NCBI GenBank assembly: GCA_018902765.1
Contig: JAHIQC010000248.1
Span: forward strand, 1 to 5,252
Origin: Actinomycetota bacterium
GTDB taxonomy: Bacteria; Actinomycetota; Coriobacteriia; Anaerosomatales; JAHIQC01
Length of the DNA: 5,252 bases
Direction of reading: 5' to 3'
Shown here: positions 3,785-5,252 of the stretch, piece after piece
Layout of the letters: every line of letters begins with the position of its first letter
Numbering within the stretch: the first letter of the stretch is position 1
Notes under the pieces: generated by a model
Told to the model about the DNA's origin: nothing
The model's input: only the letters and a program-made list of their open reading frames with translations
Database searches by the model: none
Translations under genes and position numbers: made by a program

Positions 3785-5252
3785 GTGCGAGTTTCGGGTC
3801 GCCTTGCAACGATACTGAAGTTCATCGCGGCCGGACTGGCGGTGCTGCTTCTCGCCGTGCTCTCGCTCAGCGTCTACCTGTATCAAGTGTCTTCATCGCT
3901 TCAGGATCTCAGCGAGCAGTCGCTGCTCAATTCCTCGGCGCAAACGAGCTTCGTCTACGCCGCCGATGGCACCGAGATCGCTCAATGGCATGGCGAAGAG
4001 GATCGCACGGTTGTCCCCCTCAAGAAGATACCGAAGTCCCTGCGAGACGCTGTGGTCGCCATCGAGGACGAGCGCTTCTACACCCACAATGGTGTGGACA
4101 CCCAGGCGATCATGAGGGCGCTCAAGACCAACGCCGAGGACGGTTCTGTGTCTCAGGGTGGCAGCACGATCACGCAGCAGCTGGTGAAGCTCCTGTTCAC
4201 GGACGGCGAACGCACGATCACGCGAAAGGTGAAAGAGGCGCTCCTTGCCTACGAACTCGAAGCACGCACCGACAAAGATCAGGTGCTGGAGACCTATCTG
4301 AACACCGTGTATTTCGGACGCGGTGCGTACGGGGTCGAAAGTGCCTCTCAGCACTACTTCGGGCGCTCCGTGGAGTCGCTGGATGTGGCGCAATCCGCGC
4401 TTCTGGCCGGGATCATCCGCTCCCCGGGCCGCTACTCGCCTATGGATGCCCCAGAAGAGGCTCTACTGCGGCGCGATGTCGTGCTTAGCAAGATGCAGGA
4501 GCTCGGGTTCCTCTCCAAGAAGGCCGCGCTGGCCGCCAAGTCCGCTTCGCTCGAGCTTGCGCCCCCCGCTGAGGTCCCCGCGATCGCCCCGTACTTCCTT
4601 GAGTACGTCAAACGGGAGGTCTCGGCCCAACTCGGTGACGAGGCCGTGTTCACCGGCGGACTGCGGATATACACGAGCCTGGAGCCTGCTCTCCAGCGAA
4701 ATGCTGAGGCCGCGGGCAAAGCGATCCTCGGCGCCAAGACCGATCCAGAGTACTCACTGGTGGCCATCGATCATGGCACGGGACGTGTTCTCGCACTGGT
4801 CGGAGGGCGCGACTTCGCCACCCATCAGTTCGACCTGGCGACCCAGGGACGCAGGCAACCGGGCTCTGCATTCAAGCCATTCGTGTTGGCGCGCGCTCTG
4901 GAGGAAGGGGTCAGCCCCGACCAGGCCTTCGATGCTTCGCCCTATTCGGTGAAGGTCAAAGACGGTACCTGGACCGTGCGCAATTACGAGAACCAGTTCA
5001 CCGCGGGCAAGATGACGCTTAGGGCGGCCACAAACTGGTCCGTGAACTGCGTCTATGCGCGCCTGATAATGCAGGTTGGTCCGGAGGACGTCGTGGAGAC
5101 GGCTAAGAAGATGGGAATCACCAGTCCCCTGGAGCCGAATCCCGCAATTGCGCTTGGCGGCTTGTCGCAAGGGGTCTCTCCGCTGGAGATGGCGTCGGCC
5201 TACGGCACCATAGCCAATCGCGGCGTTCGGATCCCGCCAACGGGGATCATCA
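3785..5252 (+). CDS. Class A (PBP1A-type) penicillin-binding protein, bifunctional transglycosylase/transpeptidase (3' end outside window)
   Basis: The frame is open from GTG 3785 to the right edge (489 codons); class A PBPs usually have 650-850 residues, so roughly the last third is missing. It polymerises lipid II into glycan strands and cross-links their peptides on the outer face of the membrane. Residues 1-8 are cytoplasmic and about 9-33 form the signal anchor. The GT51 domain spans about 55-235. Its motif 1 is A-I-E-D-E-R-F-Y with catalytic Glu94; motif 2 is GGSTITQQLVK (125-135); motif 3 is RKVKEALLAYELE (147-159); motif 4 is ETYLNTVYFGRGAYGVESAS (169-188). The transpeptidase domain follows, with the SxxK box in QPGSAFKPF (nucleophile Ser361, Lys364) and the SxN box S-V-N (419-421). 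The KTG box should lie beyond the window. GTG 3785 is the start because GGAGG lies 5 nt upstream and an in-frame TAG at 3770-3772 blocks longer starts. No defect is seen. Confidence 0.97.
   Translation, partial: MRVSGRLATILKFIAAGLAVLLLAVLSLSVYLYQVSSSLQDLSEQSLLNSSAQTSFVYAADGTEIAQWHGEEDRTVVPLKKIPKSLRDAVVAIEDERFYTHNGVDTQAIMRALKTNAEDGSVSQGGSTITQQLVKLLFTDGERTITRKVKEALLAYELEARTDKDQVLETYLNTVYFGRGAYGVESASQHYFGRSVESLDVAQSALLAGIIRSPGRYSPMDAPEEALLRRDVVLSKMQELGFLSKKAALAAKSASLELAPPAEVPAIAPYFLEYVKREVSAQLGDEAVFTGGLRIYTSLEPALQRNAEAAGKAILGAKTDPEYSLVAIDHGTGRVLALVGGRDFATHQFDLATQGRRQPGSAFKPFVLARALEEGVSPDQAFDASPYSVKVKDGTWTVRNYENQFTAGKMTLRAATNWSVNCVYARLIMQVGPEDVVETAKKMGITSPLEPNPAIALGGLSQGVSPLEMASAYGTIANRGVRIPPTGII

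Noticed and set aside
3893..4393. Long minus-strand open frame (166 codons) opposite the PBP glycosyltransferase domain
   Set aside because: It is antisense to an unmistakable GT51 domain; its openness is a by-product of the high third-position GC of the real gene, and it has no recognisable motif.

Overview
This is an ordinary-looking stretch of a high-GC bacterial chromosome. The strong G/C bias at third codon positions, the GTG starts, the DUF5667-type protein behind an ECF sigma factor, and the stand-alone VanZ and class A PBP genes all suggest an actinobacterium (Actinomycetota), possibly a Coriobacteriia-like anaerobe. The lineage is inferred from style, not from a marker gene. I see no rRNA, tRNA, CRISPR array, insertion sequence or phage gene.

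Positions 1-1641, plus strand, hold what looks like one operon. It contains the C-terminal end of an ECF-type sigma factor, then an overlapping gene for a single-pass membrane protein with a DUF5667-like segment and a Gly/Ser-rich tail, then a gene for a secreted protein with three copies of a charged motif (R-L-R-x-x-D-x-L-x-D-G-S-C in the two best copies). The middle gene starts inside the sigma gene behind a perfect 10-nt Shine-Dalgarno match, so the two are probably translationally coupled. The unit most likely serves regulated envelope or surface functions. It closes with a hairpin terminator at 1666-1695.

Positions 1665-3079 hold a divergent pair: a VanZ-family membrane protein (minus) and a ten-helix EamA/DMT transporter (plus). 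The spacer between them carries a nearly perfect 31-bp palindrome (2117-2147), a good candidate operator and the strongest unexplained signal in the window.

Positions 3088-5252 hold a second divergent pair: an unrecognised multi-pass membrane protein (minus) and a class A penicillin-binding protein (plus) that runs off the right edge. The PBP has its glycosyltransferase motifs and the SxxK and SxN motifs of its transpeptidase domain; the KTG box would lie beyond the window. The EamA and membrane-protein genes converge with 8 bp between them, and a small hairpin pairs their two stop codons.

Peptidoglycan synthesis (PBP), a VanZ-like protein and a sigma-controlled secreted protein give a loose cell-envelope theme, but only the first three genes look like one functional unit. 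I found no clearly novel multi-gene system. The sigma/DUF5667/secreted-repeat cassette and the palindrome are the items most worth following up.
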